A stretch of 64,000 nt of DNA from Pseudomonadota bacterium (GTDB lineage: Bacteria; Pseudomonadota; Gammaproteobacteria; Pseudomonadales; Moraxellaceae), in the NCBI GenBank assembly GCA_021851865.1, contig JAJZBU010000006.1, forward strand, positions 24,257-88,256, in the 5' to 3' direction. Position numbers and translations under genes: made by a program. The notes beneath the pieces are model-generated. The model was not told where the DNA came from. It did no database searches and saw only the letters and a program-made list of their open reading frames with translations. The first letter of the stretch is position 1, and each line of letters opens with the position of its first letter. Of the stretch, positions 35,928-44,727 are shown piece after piece.

Positions 35928-37529
35928 ATGCGCCGCTGGAATGGCTGGGGAGATGAAGCCCATGATTTTCCGCTCAAACCCAAGGGCCTAGCCCTGCTCG
36001 AGAGCCTCCTGACCGGCAAGGGGTCACGCCTGCCCGACGTTTCGTTGAGTGAGGTCCTGACGCGTGTTCCCCGCTCACGCCTGCCGCCCCATCCGCTGGT
36101 GAGCCAGGATCCGGAACAGCGGGTGCGACATGCGCGCGGCGAGAGCTTTCCTGACTGGATCGCCAAACACAGCGGCCACTTCGGTCAGTTTCCCGACGGC
36201 GTGGCGCAGCCGCGCGACAGTGAGGAAGTGCGTACGGTCCTGCAGTGGGCCGTCGCCAACAACATCGTCGTCATCATCTACGGCGGCGGCACGTCCGTCG
36301 CCGGCCATATCAACGTCCCGGCCTCGACACGCCCGGTGTTGACCTTGTCGCTGGCGAAGATGGACACGCTGCTCGCGCTCAACCCGGAAAGTCAGGTCGC
36401 CACCTTCGGCGCCGGAACACCGGGGCCGCAGCTGGAAGCGCAGCTGCGCGAACATGGCTTCGTCCTTGGACACTTTCCGCAATCCTGGGAGCTGTCCACC
36501 GTCGGCGGCTGGGTCGCCAGCCGTTCCTCCGGGCAACAGTCTTTGCGCTATGGCCGTATCGAACAGATGTTCGCCGGTGCGCGCGTCGAGACACCCATCG
36601 GTCGGCTCGATCTGCCAGATATTCCCGCCTCTGCCGCAGGCCCTGACCTGCGCGAAGTCATCCTCGGTAGCGAGGGACGTATCGGCGCCATCACCGAGGT
36701 CAAGGTGCGTGTCACCCCCCTGCCCGAACATGAGTCCTTTCACGTCGCCTTTCTGCCCGACTGGAGCGCGGGCATCACCCTGGTGCGCCAACTGGCACAA
36801 AACAAGACCGGGCTGTCGATGATGCGTCTGTCGAATCCGCTGGAGACACGTTCCCATCTGGCTATGGGCGGCGACCATCCGCTGTTCGCCGCCTACGACG
36901 CCTGCATCAGCGCCGCCGGCTGCCGTGCGGGTGAACGCTGCATGTTCACCTTTGGCGTCACCGGCAGCAAACGCCAGACGCGCTTCGTTCTCGCCGAGGT
37001 CCGCCGCGCCATCCGTCGTGCCGGTGGCATCGCCATGGCCAGTGGCTTCATGGGCGGAATCTGGGAGCATTCACGCTTCCGCTCACCCTATTTGCGCAAC
37101 GCCCTGTGGGAGCATGGTTATTCTGTCGACACCTTCGAGACCTGCATCAACTGGGATCGTGTCAGCGACTGTATGCAGTCGATGGAGCAGGCCATCCGTA
37201 GCGCCAGCGGCGAGCATCCAGTCCTCGTTTTCACCCATTTGTCGCACATGTATGGTCAGGGCTGCAGCATCTACACCACTTACATCTTTAAGAACTCTGA
37301 CCGCTACGACGCACTGCTGGCGCGCTGGCAGGCCTACAAGCAGGCGGCTGGTGATGCCCTCGCCGCCATCGGCGCCACCGCCAGCCATCAGCACGGCATC
37401 GGTCGTGATCACGCGCCCTGGTTGAAGTTCGAGAAGGGTGAACTCGGCATGCGTCTCATCGCCAGCATGCTGCGGCCTTTCGATCCGCAAGCACAGCTCA
37501 ACCCAGGCTGTCTGTTGCAGGAAGACTGA
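35928..37529 (+). CDS. Alkyldihydroxyacetonephosphate synthase-like FAD enzyme
   Basis: 533 residues. VAO-type flavoprotein: FAD-binding-4 domain at about 90-275 (VVIIYGGGTSVAGHIN, STVGGWVASRSSGQQSLRYG, ILGSEGRIGAITEVKVR). The N-terminal extension RRWNGWGDEAH is typical of AGPS. The C-terminal lobe carries VFTHLSHMYGQGCSIYTTY, with a Tyr in the place of the AGPS active-site Tyr, and SHQHGIGRDH. In eukaryotic AGPS the last motif is SHHHG, so here the central His is Gln. AGPS swaps the acyl chain of acyl-DHAP for a fatty alcohol. Bacterial homologues are usually annotated only as FAD-binding oxidases; activity in ether-lipid synthesis is inference from motifs and from the GlpD-like and kinase genes downstream. 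Confidence 0.82.
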   Translation: MRRWNGWGDEAHDFPLKPKGLALLESLLTGKGSRLPDVSLSEVLTRVPRSRLPPHPLVSQDPEQRVRHARGESFPDWIAKHSGHFGQFPDGVAQPRDSEEVRTVLQWAVANNIVVIIYGGGTSVAGHINVPASTRPVLTLSLAKMDTLLALNPESQVATFGAGTPGPQLEAQLREHGFVLGHFPQSWELSTVGGWVASRSSGQQSLRYGRIEQMFAGARVETPIGRLDLPDIPASAAGPDLREVILGSEGRIGAITEVKVRVTPLPEHESFHVAFLPDWSAGITLVRQLAQNKTGLSMMRLSNPLETRSHLAMGGDHPLFAAYDACISAAGCRAGERCMFTFGVTGSKRQTRFVLAEVRRAIRRAGGIAMASGFMGGIWEHSRFRSPYLRNALWEHGYSVDTFETCINWDRVSDCMQSMEQAIRSASGEHPVLVFTHLSHMYGQGCSIYTTYIFKNSDRYDALLARWQAYKQAAGDALAAIGATASHQHGIGRDHAPWLKFEKGELGMRLIASMLRPFDPQAQLNPGCLLQED

Positions 37530-37558
37530 TCACGACGCCCCCTAATTCTGGAGACGCC

Positions 37559-39070
37559 ATGCAACGACCTGACCTCCTGCAGCTGACGCAGACGCGCTGG
37601 GACCTCATCGTCATCGGCGGCGGCATCACCGGCGCCGGCATCCTGCTCGAAGCTGCCCGACGCGGCAAAAAGGTGTTGCTGCTGGAGCGCGCCGACTACG
37701 CCTCCGGCGCCTCCAGCCGCTCCTCAAAGATGGTTCATGGCGGCCTGCGCTACATCGCTCAGGGCGATGTCAGCCTCACCCGTCAGTCGCTACGCGAGCG
37801 TGAGCGCCTGCTGCAGGAGCTGCCGCATATGGTGGTGCGCCTACCCTATCTCTTCCCCATCCGTCGTGGACGTTTTCCCGGACGCCTGCCGATGCAGGCA
37901 CTGCTCTTCGTCTATGATTTTCTTGCCGGTCGGCGCACGCACCGCTGGCTGCCCCGCCATCAGGTTCTGCAAGACTACCCCAGCCTCATGCCGCATGGAC
38001 TACGCGGCGCCCTGCGCTATGACGACGCCCTCACCGACGATGCCCGACTGGTGCAACGCGTCTTGCACGAAGCGCGCCTGGAGGGCGGTGTCGCCGGCAA
38101 TTACATGATCGTGCATCAGATTGAACCCGGATCGGAGGGTTTTTCGGTCACGGTCAGCGATGCCGTCCTCGACACTCGCGCCAACTTGCTGGCCGGCCAG
38201 GTCGTCAACGCTACCGGCGCCTGGGCGGATCGACTCTCAGGCGGTAGCGCCAAAGTCCGTGCGCAACGCGGTAGTCATCTTTTTATCGCCGCCGACAAGA
38301 TCGCCCTGCACGATTGCCTGACCTTCATGCACCAGGTCGATGGCCGCCCGGTGTTTGCCTTCCCCTGGAAAGGCGCCGTCTGCATCGGCACCACCGATCT
38401 CGATCATGGTGAACTGAACGAGCAGGAACCTCGTTGCAGCGCCGCCGAGGTCGACTATCTGCTCACTGCCGTTCGTCAGCAATGGCCCGATCTCGTCTTG
38501 AGCGCCGATGACCTTCTCTCGAGCATGGCCGGCGTTCGCCCCATCATCGCCTCGGGCAAGGGCCGTACGCCGTCGCAAGAACGTCGCGACCACGCCATCT
38601 GGCGCACCGCGAACGGGGTCGTCAGTGTCGCTGGCGGCAAACTCACCACCTTTCGCCTCATCGCTCTCGATGTCCTGCGGACCCTCGGCTTCATTCACGC
38701 CCGCGACCATGCGGCAGCAGTGCAGCAGCGCCGGCAGCGCTGCTTCCGGCATGAAGTCACCGATCCACATCGACTCAGCCACCCCCTGGCGGCGCCCGCC
38801 GATGGCGCCGAACTGCGCGAACAGATTCGCTGGATCCTGCGACATGAGCAGGTCGTTCATCTCGATGACCTCATGCTCAGACGCCTGCGTGCCGGCCACG
38901 TCATGGCGAGAGGCGGCGAGGATCTGCTGGCGGACATCGGCGATCTTTGTCGCGATCAGCTGGGGTGGAATGAGACCCGTTGGCGGCAGGAGGCCGACCG
39001 CTATCGCGCCATCATCGCCGACAGTTATTCAATCGCGCTCCCGAACACACGCACACAGGTGGGCATTTAA
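37559..39070 (+). CDS. Glycerol-3-phosphate dehydrogenase/oxidase, GlpD-like
   Basis: 503 residues, the length of GlpD. N-terminal dinucleotide fold LIVIGGGITGAGILLEAARR, then the family signatures SSRSSKMVHGGLRYI, YDDALTDDARLV and VNATGAWAD. A C-terminal helical DAO-C domain spans about 385-500, after VSVAGGKLTTFRLIA. It oxidises sn-glycerol 3-phosphate to DHAP with FAD, at the inner membrane in homologues. GGAG lies about 8 nt before the ATG. It could supply DHAP for the AGPS-like enzyme upstream. Because the cluster also holds an FGGY kinase it could be a duplicate of a catabolic glpD; whether another copy exists cannot be seen here. Confidence 0.87.
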   Translation: MQRPDLLQLTQTRWDLIVIGGGITGAGILLEAARRGKKVLLLERADYASGASSRSSKMVHGGLRYIAQGDVSLTRQSLRERERLLQELPHMVVRLPYLFPIRRGRFPGRLPMQALLFVYDFLAGRRTHRWLPRHQVLQDYPSLMPHGLRGALRYDDALTDDARLVQRVLHEARLEGGVAGNYMIVHQIEPGSEGFSVTVSDAVLDTRANLLAGQVVNATGAWADRLSGGSAKVRAQRGSHLFIAADKIALHDCLTFMHQVDGRPVFAFPWKGAVCIGTTDLDHGELNEQEPRCSAAEVDYLLTAVRQQWPDLVLSADDLLSSMAGVRPIIASGKGRTPSQERRDHAIWRTANGVVSVAGGKLTTFRLIALDVLRTLGFIHARDHAAAVQQRRQRCFRHEVTDPHRLSHPLAAPADGAELREQIRWILRHEQVVHLDDLMLRRLRAGHVMARGGEDLLADIGDLCRDQLGWNETRWRQEADRYRAIIADSYSIALPNTRTQVGI

Positions 39071-39079
39071 GGAAACGCT

Positions 39080-40645
39080 ATGACGTCATCGCAGGATCTC
39101 TTTCTGGCGCTCGATCAAGGTACGCAGAGCGTGCGCGCCATGCTGTTCAGCCGCGACGGCGAACTCGTCGCGAAATCACAACAGCATATCGAGCCCTATT
39201 TTTCTTCGCACCCGAATTGGGCCGAGCAGCACGCCGACTATTTCTGGCAGAATCTGGGGCAGGCTTGTCAGGGGCTGTGGCGCGACTACCCCGACCTGCG
39301 TCCACGCGTCGTCGCCGCGGCGTTGACCTGTCAGCGCGCCACCATGGTCTGTCTCGATGCCGACATGCAGCCCCTGCGTCCCGCCACCATCTGGCTTGAC
39401 TCGCGTCGCACCGATGCCTATCCAGCGCTGCCTTTGTGGCTGAGACTGGCCAGCGATGCGCTCGGCCAGCGTCACATGATGTACCAGCTGCAGTCGAAAG
39501 CCGAATGCAACTGGCTCGCTGTTGATTACCCCGATATTTGGGCGAAGACGCGCCATTTCGTGCAACTGTCCGGCTATCTCACCTACCAGCTCACCGGTCG
39601 CCTGTGCGACGCCGTCGGCGCTCAGGTCGGTTATTTGCCCTTCGACTACCGTCGCCAGTGCTGGGCTGCTGCGCATGACCTCAAGTGGCGAGCCTTGACC
39701 GTACGCCGTGAGCAATTACCGCCCCTGGTGCAAGCCGGCGGCCTGCTCGGTACCATCAACGCCGAGGCAGCGCGCCACACCGGCATACCCGAGGGGCTCT
39801 GTCTCTACGCCGCTGGCGCCGACAAAGCCTGCGAAGTGCTCGCCGCCGGTGCCATCACGCCCGACGTCGGCTGCCTCAGCTATGGCACCACCGCCACCAT
39901 CAATACCGGCAACCCACGCTATGTCGAACCGATGTTTCTGATACCTGCCTACCCGGCCGCCCTGCCACACGCCTATAACACCGAGATCATGGTCTATCGC
40001 GGCTACTGGATGGTGAACTGGTTCAAACGCGAATTTGCCGCCCAGGAAGTGCGTCGGGCGGAAGAGGAAGGCATCGCCGCCGAACTCCTCTTCGACGAAT
40101 TGCTGCGTCAATCGCCGGTCGGCGCTCTTGGCCTCATTCTGCAGCCATTCTGGACACCCGGGGTCAAATTTCCCGGCCCGGAAGCGAAAGGCGCCATCAT
40201 CGGCTTCGGTGACGTACATACCCGCGCCCACATGTACCGCGCCATCATCGAGGGCATAGGCTATGCCCTGCGTCATGGGCGCGAGCGCCTCGAGCGCCGC
40301 AACCACCAGCGCATCACCCGCCTCAAGGTCGCCGGTGGCGGCTCGCAGAGCGATGAAATCATGCAGATCACCGCCAACATCTTCGGTATGAAGGCAGAGC
40401 GCCCGCACACCTTTGAAACATCAGGTCTCGGCGCCGCCATGAACGCTGCCGTCGGTGCCGGCTACTATCCCGACCACGCCAGCGCCGTCCGTTCCATGCT
40501 GCACGAAGGTCGCGCCTTCAAACCCGAACCCAGCGCCGTCAAGCTCTATGACCAGCTCTATCGGCAGGTCTACAGCAAGCTCTATGAGCGCCTCGCGCCG
40601 CTCTACCGTTCTATCCGCCACATCACACACTACCCCAAGCGCTGA
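39080..40645 (+). CDS. FGGY-family carbohydrate kinase
   Basis: 521 residues. Phosphate-1 motif LALDQGTQSVRAMLF at the N terminus, SCQRATMV-type substrate loop (ALTCQRATMVCLD), LDSRR, a phosphate-2 region SYGTTATINTG and the C-terminal adenosine motif KVAGGGSQSDEIMQITANI followed by TSGLGAAMNAAVG. This is the glycerol/xylulose kinase superfamily. With GlpD directly upstream (9 nt gap, AAGGA ribosome binding site) a glycerol- or glycerone-type substrate is likely, but GlpK itself is normally shorter in some of these loops. End of the cluster: 228 nt follow before the next gene, with no terminator recognised. Confidence 0.85.
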   Translation: MTSSQDLFLALDQGTQSVRAMLFSRDGELVAKSQQHIEPYFSSHPNWAEQHADYFWQNLGQACQGLWRDYPDLRPRVVAAALTCQRATMVCLDADMQPLRPATIWLDSRRTDAYPALPLWLRLASDALGQRHMMYQLQSKAECNWLAVDYPDIWAKTRHFVQLSGYLTYQLTGRLCDAVGAQVGYLPFDYRRQCWAAAHDLKWRALTVRREQLPPLVQAGGLLGTINAEAARHTGIPEGLCLYAAGADKACEVLAAGAITPDVGCLSYGTTATINTGNPRYVEPMFLIPAYPAALPHAYNTEIMVYRGYWMVNWFKREFAAQEVRRAEEEGIAAELLFDELLRQSPVGALGLILQPFWTPGVKFPGPEAKGAIIGFGDVHTRAHMYRAIIEGIGYALRHGRERLERRNHQRITRLKVAGGGSQSDEIMQITANIFGMKAERPHTFETSGLGAAMNAAVGAGYYPDHASAVRSMLHEGRAFKPEPSAVKLYDQLYRQVYSKLYERLAPLYRSIRHITHYPKR

Positions 40646-40873
40646 TCGTACAGGACCAAGGTCGTGTTTCGCCCTGTTTGGAACTTAATTGCAAGATGTC
40701 GCATGCGCTCTTGGTCCAAGCGATGGCGTTGCAGCAGCCTGACCCTGAGGCAAGAGCGGCCAATGCCGTTACGCCACGCCCGGAGACACGATCTACGATC
40801 TCCCAGCATTCGACACTGGATCACTCGCCGCTGATTCGCTACAGTCCAAGGATCCCGTCGAGCGCCCAGGACC

Positions 40874-42175
40874 ATGAAGCCTCACCAGAACCCGAACCCT
40901 GATTTTTATCGCGCCCATCGCCTCGCCACCGCCCTGCTCGCTGGTGTCGCCAGTCTTTGGGTGATGCTCTTGCTGGCGGTGCACTTTCTCCATCTCAGCC
41001 ATAGCGTCGAGGTCGTCCTTGGCAGCGCTTTCGAAGCCGGCGTCGTCGGTGGGCTGGCCGACTGGTACGCCATCACGGTGATCTTCCGCAATCCTTTCGG
41101 TCGCTTCCCGCTTCCGGCCATCCTGCGTGATCACACCGCCATCATTCCGCGCAACAAGGATCACATCGCGCTGGCGCTCGGCCGCTTCGTCCAGGAGAAC
41201 TTCCTCGCTCCCGAACGTGTGCATGAGACTTTGCAAAAGTTCGACGTCACCCTGCATGTCGCGCAGATGATGCGTGATGAGGCGCAGCTGGGCCGCCTCA
41301 GCGATGAGCTGCAACGCATCGCCGTCAGTACCTTGGAGGCCTTCGAAAGTGACGCCATCGAAGCCTTCATCCGTGACAGCGTCGTCGAGGGACTGCAGCA
41401 CACCGACATCCACCGCATGCTGTCGAGCTGGCTCTTCGCCATCGCCAGCAATGATACCCACCACGACGCCCTGCAATACACCATCGAGAGCATCGATCTG
41501 TGGGCGCAGACGCACCGTCCGCAGGCGGAAGAGCTGATCGCCAGTACCTTGCGCAAATCGAGCGTCCTGTCGACCTTGGTCCATGTCGGAAAAATGATGG
41601 GAATTCACGTCGAAGCGCGCGTCGCCGAGGCCATCCTCAACGCTCTGCGCGACATCCATGACGACCCTGAACATCCGTTGCGCAAGCAGATCGATGCGAC
41701 CCTGGAACAGACGCGCGTCGCCTTGCAACAGGATGACTCCTGGGAGTCACGCTGGCTCAATCAGACCAAGGATCGACTGAGTTCCTCCGCAGTGTTGATC
41801 GACTTCAGCATGCGCGCCATCACCAATCTGCGCCAGATGCTCAAACGTGACCTGCAGAGCTCCGACTCCTGGGTGGCGGCACAGGGCCGCAAACTTGCAC
41901 AACAGATGGCGCAGCGCCTGAGCGAGCAGCAGGCGGTGCGGGAGGCCCTCAACCTGCAGATCGAGCGGGCGCTGACCTACGCCTCAGGGCACTACGCCGG
42001 CAGCATCATCGACTACATTCGTGACACCATGCTGGCCTGGGATACCGGCGAGATGACACGCAAGATGGAGATGGAGGTCGGCAGCGACCTGCACATGATC
42101 CGCGTCAACGGCGTCCTCGTCGGCAGCCTGATCGGCTTCTGTCTCGGCCTCAGCCGCTGGCTCGTCGGCGGCTGA
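40874..42175 (+). CDS. DUF445-family membrane protein
   Basis: 433 residues. N-terminal membrane segment (TALLAGVASLWVMLLLAVHFL) followed by the DUF445 signature GSAFEAGVVGGLADWYAITV and FRNPFGRFPLPAILRDH TAIIP-type text. A long helical middle and a C-terminal hydrophobic helix VNGVLVGSLIGFCLGLSRWL complete the fold. Function of the family is unknown. The ribosome binding site AGGA is unusually close to the ATG, so the start may differ by a few codons. Converges on yhcC with an 8-nt gap. Confidence 0.85.
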   Translation: MKPHQNPNPDFYRAHRLATALLAGVASLWVMLLLAVHFLHLSHSVEVVLGSAFEAGVVGGLADWYAITVIFRNPFGRFPLPAILRDHTAIIPRNKDHIALALGRFVQENFLAPERVHETLQKFDVTLHVAQMMRDEAQLGRLSDELQRIAVSTLEAFESDAIEAFIRDSVVEGLQHTDIHRMLSSWLFAIASNDTHHDALQYTIESIDLWAQTHRPQAEELIASTLRKSSVLSTLVHVGKMMGIHVEARVAEAILNALRDIHDDPEHPLRKQIDATLEQTRVALQQDDSWESRWLNQTKDRLSSSAVLIDFSMRAITNLRQMLKRDLQSSDSWVAAQGRKLAQQMAQRLSEQQAVREALNLQIERALTYASGHYAGSIIDYIRDTMLAWDTGEMTRKMEMEVGSDLHMIRVNGVLVGSLIGFCLGLSRWLVGG

Positions 42176-42183
42176 GAGCGCAT

Positions 42184-43107
42184 CTACCCGACCAAATCTC
42201 CCTGCTGGTAAGACCCGGCTGCCATACGTTGGGTGATGCCGTTGAGGACCCGCCATTTGTGCTCGCACCAGGCCGGCGCGAGCAGAATCGAGCGCGCCGC
42301 TGTTCCCGTCAGACGATGCATGACGATCTCGCGCGGTGTCCGCCGCAAGAGGTCGACGACCTGATCGATGTAGTCCGCCTCGCTCATCGGCGCATATTCA
42401 CCGCGCCGCCATTCATACGCTAGGCGCGTCGCCTTGACGACGTGCAGGGGATGCAGCTTGAGACCGTCGGTGCCGACGTCGAGCACCCGTTCCAGGGTCA
42501 ACCGAGCATGTTCCAGACCTTCCCCCGGCAAACCCAAGATGAGGTGGGTGCACACCTTCAAGCCGCGCTGCCGCGCGCGCCGGGTGGCATCGACATAGCA
42601 GGCGTAATCATGCCCACGATAGATGCGCTGCAAAGTCGTATCAAAGGAGGATTGCAGGCCGAGCTCCAGCCATACCAGACGGCCTTTCTCCTGGTAGGAC
42701 ACGAGAAGATCGAGCACCGCGTCCGGCACACAGTCGGGACGCGTTCCCACCGAGATGCCGATGACCTGCGGATGCATCAGCGCCTGGTCATACAGGGCGC
42801 GCAGACGCTCGATCGCATCATAGGTATTGGTGTAGGCCTGAAAATAGGCGAGCAGCTTGCGCGCGCCGCTGATCCTGGCGACCGCCACCGATCCGGCCTC
42901 GATCTGGGCGTAAATGGAGGGGCGGTCCGCCTGATCCGGCACAAAGGAATCGTTGTTACAGAAGGAACAGCCGCCGACGCCGTTGCGGCCGTCGCGGTTA
43001 GGACAGGTGAAGCCGGCGTCGACGCTGACCTTGTGCACGCGCTCACCGAACTGCTGCAGAAGATGCTGACCTAAGGTATGGACATGCTGTGACAGGGTCA
43101 GACTCAT
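42184..43107 (-). CDS. yhcC: Radical SAM protein, YhcC / TIGR01212 type
   Basis: 307 residues. The iron-sulfur site is CPNRDGRNGVGGCSFCNN, with a Cys spacing (C-x11-C-x2-C by this reading) wider than the usual Cx3Cx2C and characteristic of the YhcC group. GISVGTRPDCVPD, LGLQSSFDTTLQRIYRGHDY and HLILGLPGEGLEHARLTLER follow the Elp3-like radical SAM core. Function is unsettled. It is divergent from ubiD across 144 nt. Confidence 0.88.
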   Translation of the reverse strand: MSLTLSQHVHTLGQHLLQQFGERVHKVSVDAGFTCPNRDGRNGVGGCSFCNNDSFVPDQADRPSIYAQIEAGSVAVARISGARKLLAYFQAYTNTYDAIERLRALYDQALMHPQVIGISVGTRPDCVPDAVLDLLVSYQEKGRLVWLELGLQSSFDTTLQRIYRGHDYACYVDATRRARQRGLKVCTHLILGLPGEGLEHARLTLERVLDVGTDGLKLHPLHVVKATRLAYEWRRGEYAPMSEADYIDQVVDLLRRTPREIVMHRLTGTAARSILLAPAWCEHKWRVLNGITQRMAAGSYQQGDLVG

Positions 43108-43182
43108 GGATGGCGCTCTCTTTCAACAAAGCGCAGATGCTGCCATGTCCTGCTGGCCACAATGCACCAATAAATAAGGAAT

Positions 43183-43196
43183 TTGATCCAGCGCAA
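43183..43196 (+). promoter_or_regulatory. FNR/ANR-like site upstream of ubiD
   Basis: TTGAT-CCAG-CGCAA matches the FNR consensus TTGATNNNNATCAA at 8 of 10 positions. Its centre (43189.5) is about 40 nt upstream of a start point predicted from a TTAAAC-type -10 at about 43217-43222, the class II activator position. It would make ubiD-ubiU-ubiV oxygen-responsive. Weaker than the site before nrdD. Confidence 0.4.
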
Positions 43197-43251
43197 CCGA
43201 TCTTCGAATCGCCCTCTTAAACTGCCGGCGTAGCCATCAGAACCTCCTCGC

Positions 43252-44727
43252 ATGAGCCATCTCGACCTGCGCGAATTCCTCGCCGACCTGCGTCTGCAGA
43301 ATGATTTGATCGAAGTCCAGCAACCTGTGGACTGGCACCTCGAGAGCACCGCTCTCAGCCGACGCTCCCTGCTCGAGTCAGGGCCGGCCCTGATCATGAA
43401 TCAGGTGCGCGGCAGTTCATATCGCTATCTCGGCAATCTCTTCGGACATAGCCGCCGTATCGCACACGCGCTGCACAGCGAAGTCGGTGGCTTCCGTGCC
43501 ATCGGCGAACTGCTCGCCCGTCTCAAGGAACCACAGTTGCCGCGAGGCCTCAAGGATCTGATCCGGGAGGCGCCCGCCTATGGCCGCCTGATCCACGCGC
43601 GTACGCGTCGCGAACCGGACTATTTCGAGCGCCATGAAGTGATCACCGGCGATGACATCGATCTTGCCCGCCTGCCCATCCAACACTGCTGGCCGGAAGA
43701 CGCCGGTCGCCTGATCACCCTCGGCATGGTCGTCACACAAGGACCGGATCAGGGACGGCAGAACATCGGCATCTACCGCCAGCAGCTGATCGGGCCACGG
43801 CGGGTGATCATGCGCTGGCTCAGCCATCGCGGCGGCGCCCTCGACTATGCCGCTTGGCAAAAGCGCTATCCCGACCGTCCTTTCCCGGTCGTGGTGTTCA
43901 TCGGCGCCGACCCCTGCACCCTGCTGGCGGCGGTCACCCCCGTTCCTGACACCCTGTCTGAGTTCGATTTTGCCGGCCTGCTGCGTGGCCAGCCGACCCC
44001 CGTGGTGCAGGCACCTCTCACCCAACTGCAGGTTCCGGCAGGCGCCGAGATCGTCCTCGAGGGTTTCATTCACCCCGGCGACACCGCCATGGAAGGTCCC
44101 TTCGGCGACCACACCGGCTACTACAATGCTGTCGCCGCTTTTCCGGTGCTGACGGTGGAACGCATGAGCCTGCGTCCGCGCGCCATCTACCAGGGCAGCT
44201 ATATGGGCCGTTCGCCCTTCGATGAGCCCTCGGTGCTGGCGCATGCCCTCAATGATGTCTTCGTACCCATCCTGCAGCGCGTCTTTCCCGAGATCCTCGA
44301 CTTCTACCTGCCGCCCGAAGCCTGCTCCTACCGCATCGCCATCGTACGCCTGCGCAAGCAGTATCCCGGACATCCGCGCCGGGTGATGATGGCGGTGTGG
44401 TCATGGTTGCGTCAGTTCACTTACACCAAGATGGTCATCGTCGTCGATGAGGACATCGACGCGCGCAACTGGCAGGAGGTCCTATGGGCGATGTCGACGC
44501 GCATGGACCCGGTGCGTGACTGCGTCCTCATGCCCAACACCCCCATCGATTATCTCGATTTCGCCAGCCCCGAACCCGGCCTCGGCGGCAAGATGGGACT
44601 CGACGCCACCCATAAATGGCCGGGAGAGACGCATCGCGACTGGGGCCGGGTGATCGTCCCCGACCCCGGCATCGAACAACGTATCGACACCCTTTGGCAA
44701 TCGCTCAAAAACGGGAGCCCCACATAA
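43252..44727 (+). CDS. ubiD: 4-hydroxy-3-polyprenylbenzoate decarboxylase UbiD
   Basis: 491 residues. Decarboxylates the polyprenyl-hydroxybenzoate intermediate of ubiquinone synthesis with prenylated FMN supplied by UbiX (not in this window). Motifs: NIGIYRQQLIGPRRVIMRW, FIGADPCTLLAAVTPVP, EGFIHPGDTAMEGPFGDHTGYY with the catalytic Glu, and PIDYLDFASPEPGLGGKMGL at the end. No clear ribosome binding site; the ATG is set by the family N terminus (LREFLADLRLQNDLIEV). The stop overlaps ubiU by one base (TAATG). Placement with ubiUV suggests a unit for making ubiquinone without oxygen. Confidence 0.93.
   Translation: MSHLDLREFLADLRLQNDLIEVQQPVDWHLESTALSRRSLLESGPALIMNQVRGSSYRYLGNLFGHSRRIAHALHSEVGGFRAIGELLARLKEPQLPRGLKDLIREAPAYGRLIHARTRREPDYFERHEVITGDDIDLARLPIQHCWPEDAGRLITLGMVVTQGPDQGRQNIGIYRQQLIGPRRVIMRWLSHRGGALDYAAWQKRYPDRPFPVVVFIGADPCTLLAAVTPVPDTLSEFDFAGLLRGQPTPVVQAPLTQLQVPAGAEIVLEGFIHPGDTAMEGPFGDHTGYYNAVAAFPVLTVERMSLRPRAIYQGSYMGRSPFDEPSVLAHALNDVFVPILQRVFPEILDFYLPPEACSYRIAIVRLRKQYPGHPRRVMMAVWSWLRQFTYTKMVIVVDEDIDARNWQEVLWAMSTRMDPVRDCVLMPNTPIDYLDFASPEPGLGGKMGLDATHKWPGETHRDWGRVIVPDPGIEQRIDTLWQSLKNGSPT

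Noticed and set aside
40646..40873. Possible small gene in the 228-nt gap after the FGGY kinase
   Set aside because: Short frames here lack ribosome binding sites and recognisable composition; nothing else was seen in the gap.
43104..43253. A 49-codon minus-strand frame ending in a 4-nt overlap with the yhcC start
   Set aside because: The coupling-like overlap is attractive, but the start coincides with the ubiD start codon, the ribosome binding site is weak and no family or conserved pattern is recognisable. The stretch is better read as the divergent promoter region with an FNR-like site.
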